Source: Halococcaceae archaeon (GTDB lineage: Archaea; Halobacteriota; Halobacteria; Halobacteriales; Halalkalicoccaceae). Taken from it: a stretch of DNA of 5,928 bases. The DNA lies in NCBI GenBank assembly GCA_007128515.1, contig SKXI01000116.1, positions 1 through 5,928 on the forward strand, given 5' to 3'. Below the pieces are notes generated by a model. It was not told the DNA's origin, searched no databases, and saw nothing but the letters and a program-made list of their open reading frames with translations. Every line of letters starts with the position of its first letter. The stretch's first letter is position 1. This document shows positions 5,597-5,928 of the stretch, piece by piece. Both the position numbers and the translations under genes were made by a program.

Positions 5597-5914
5597 ATGA
5601 CGGACGAAGCCGACGATGTGTCGTGGCCCCCCGCGCTGTTCGCCGAACAGCTCCAGGAGGCCGGCGAAGAGGCGGTCGAACGCCAGCAGCGGCTGTTCGG
5701 CCAGTGGCTGTCGAGCATGGGCAAGACACCCACGTCGGGCGGGTTTGGCCCGCTCGGCCCGATGAACATGGGCGCTGCGACGTTCAAAGCCCGTGTCCAG
5801 AGCGGCGGTCGCATCAGCATCCCCGATGCGGAGCGAGAGGCGCTCGACATCGACGAAGGAGACATCGTTCAGGCGGTCGTCATTCCGGTCAAACGAGGTT
5901 CCAACAATGAGTAA
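5597..5914 (+). CDS. phaR: PhaR, AbrB/SpoVT-type PHA granule regulator
   Basis: This 105-residue protein has three visible parts. Residues 10-43 form a charged helical stretch (ALFAEQLQEAGEEAVERQQR, then LFGQWLSSM), 44-60 are a Gly/Pro/Met-rich linker, and 62-100 are an AbrB-type swapped-hairpin DNA-binding domain (FKARVQSGGRISIP, then LDIDEGDIVQAVVIPVK). In Haloferax mediterranei, the PhaR protein with this domain controls phaRP transcription and PHA granule formation, and its gene precedes phaP. Here the next start codon overlaps the phaR stop (ATGAGTAA), and phaJ diverges upstream, matching that context. The N-terminal helix could associate with granules or with PhaP; this is inference. 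The start at 5597 fits the TATA position. The alternative is an unassigned AbrB-family regulator, which the gene order makes less likely. Confidence 0.88.
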   Translation: MTDEADDVSWPPALFAEQLQEAGEEAVERQQRLFGQWLSSMGKTPTSGGFGPLGPMNMGAATFKARVQSGGRISIPDAEREALDIDEGDIVQAVVIPVKRGSNNE

Positions 5915-5928
5915 CGCATACACGTTCA
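5907..5928 (+). CDS. phaP: Start of the next gene, probably phasin phaP (3'-truncated by window edge)
   Basis: ATG at 5907 begins MSNAYTF and runs off the right edge, so only seven codons are visible. It overlaps the phaR stop by 8 bases (ATGAGTAA), implying one mRNA and translational coupling. In haloarchaea phaP, encoding the main granule-coating phasin, follows phaR, and the first residues agree with what I remember of those proteins. The identity rests mainly on gene order. Confidence 0.65.

Noticed and set aside
5423..5923. Extension of the phaJ frame upstream of 5422 across the intergenic region and phaR
   Set aside because: It would run through the divergent promoters and the phaR coding region; the MaoC protein is complete from 5422.
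1..5928. CRISPR arrays, tRNA/rRNA genes, insertion sequences, toxin-antitoxin or defence genes
   Set aside because: I found no repeat-spacer pattern, RNA-gene motif, transposase or terminal repeat; nearly all bases are covered by the genes and promoters listed.

Overview
The window looks like chromosomal DNA of a halophilic archaeon (class Halobacteria). It has high GC with strongly GC-biased codons, acidic proteins, a twin-arginine lipoprotein signal peptide typical of haloarchaeal binding proteins, archaeal TATA-like promoters with leaderless or short-leader starts, and the haloarchaeal polyhydroxyalkanoate (PHA) gene order phaJ <-> phaR-phaP. The genus cannot be told from the sequence alone.

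Layout. Bases 1-260 (+) hold the 3' end of a [2Fe-2S] ferredoxin gene, cut by the window edge. Seven bases after its stop, and convergent with it, begins a minus-strand iron(III)-type ABC transporter set. In transcription order this is a Tat-exported lipoprotein binding protein (4640-3411), a double-domain membrane permease (3289-1691) and an ATPase (1404-268). Upstream of these on the same strand is phaJ, a MaoC-family (R)-enoyl-CoA hydratase (5422-4796). Diverging from phaJ across a 174-bp promoter region is phaR, an AbrB-domain PHA regulator (5597-5914, +). Its end overlaps the first codons of a gene that should be the phasin gene phaP (5907 to beyond the edge).

Regulation. Three copies of a TTAGG-N4-CCTAA palindrome, the core of operators of the DtxR/IdeR/SirR/Idr iron-dependent repressor family, lie only at the transporter genes. 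Two flank the TATA box of the binding-protein gene, and one lies between the permease and the ATPase, beside a terminator-like hairpin plus T-run. This supports iron as the substrate and suggests the ATPase is a second, separately repressed unit. The gap between the binding-protein and permease genes can form base-paired structures around the permease Shine-Dalgarno site, a possible way to set a lower permease level. The phaR promoter carries a 13-bp palindrome and ATGGT repeats at exact 10-bp spacing just upstream of TATA, a good candidate regulator site.

How it fits together. The transporter would bind ferric iron outside the membrane (binding protein), move it through the permease and power this with the ATPase, all shut off when iron is plentiful. 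PhaJ makes (R)-3-hydroxyacyl-CoA for PHA synthase, and PhaR/PhaP control and coat the PHA granules. I see no clear wholly new system. The most interesting material is regulatory DNA/RNA rather than new genes.
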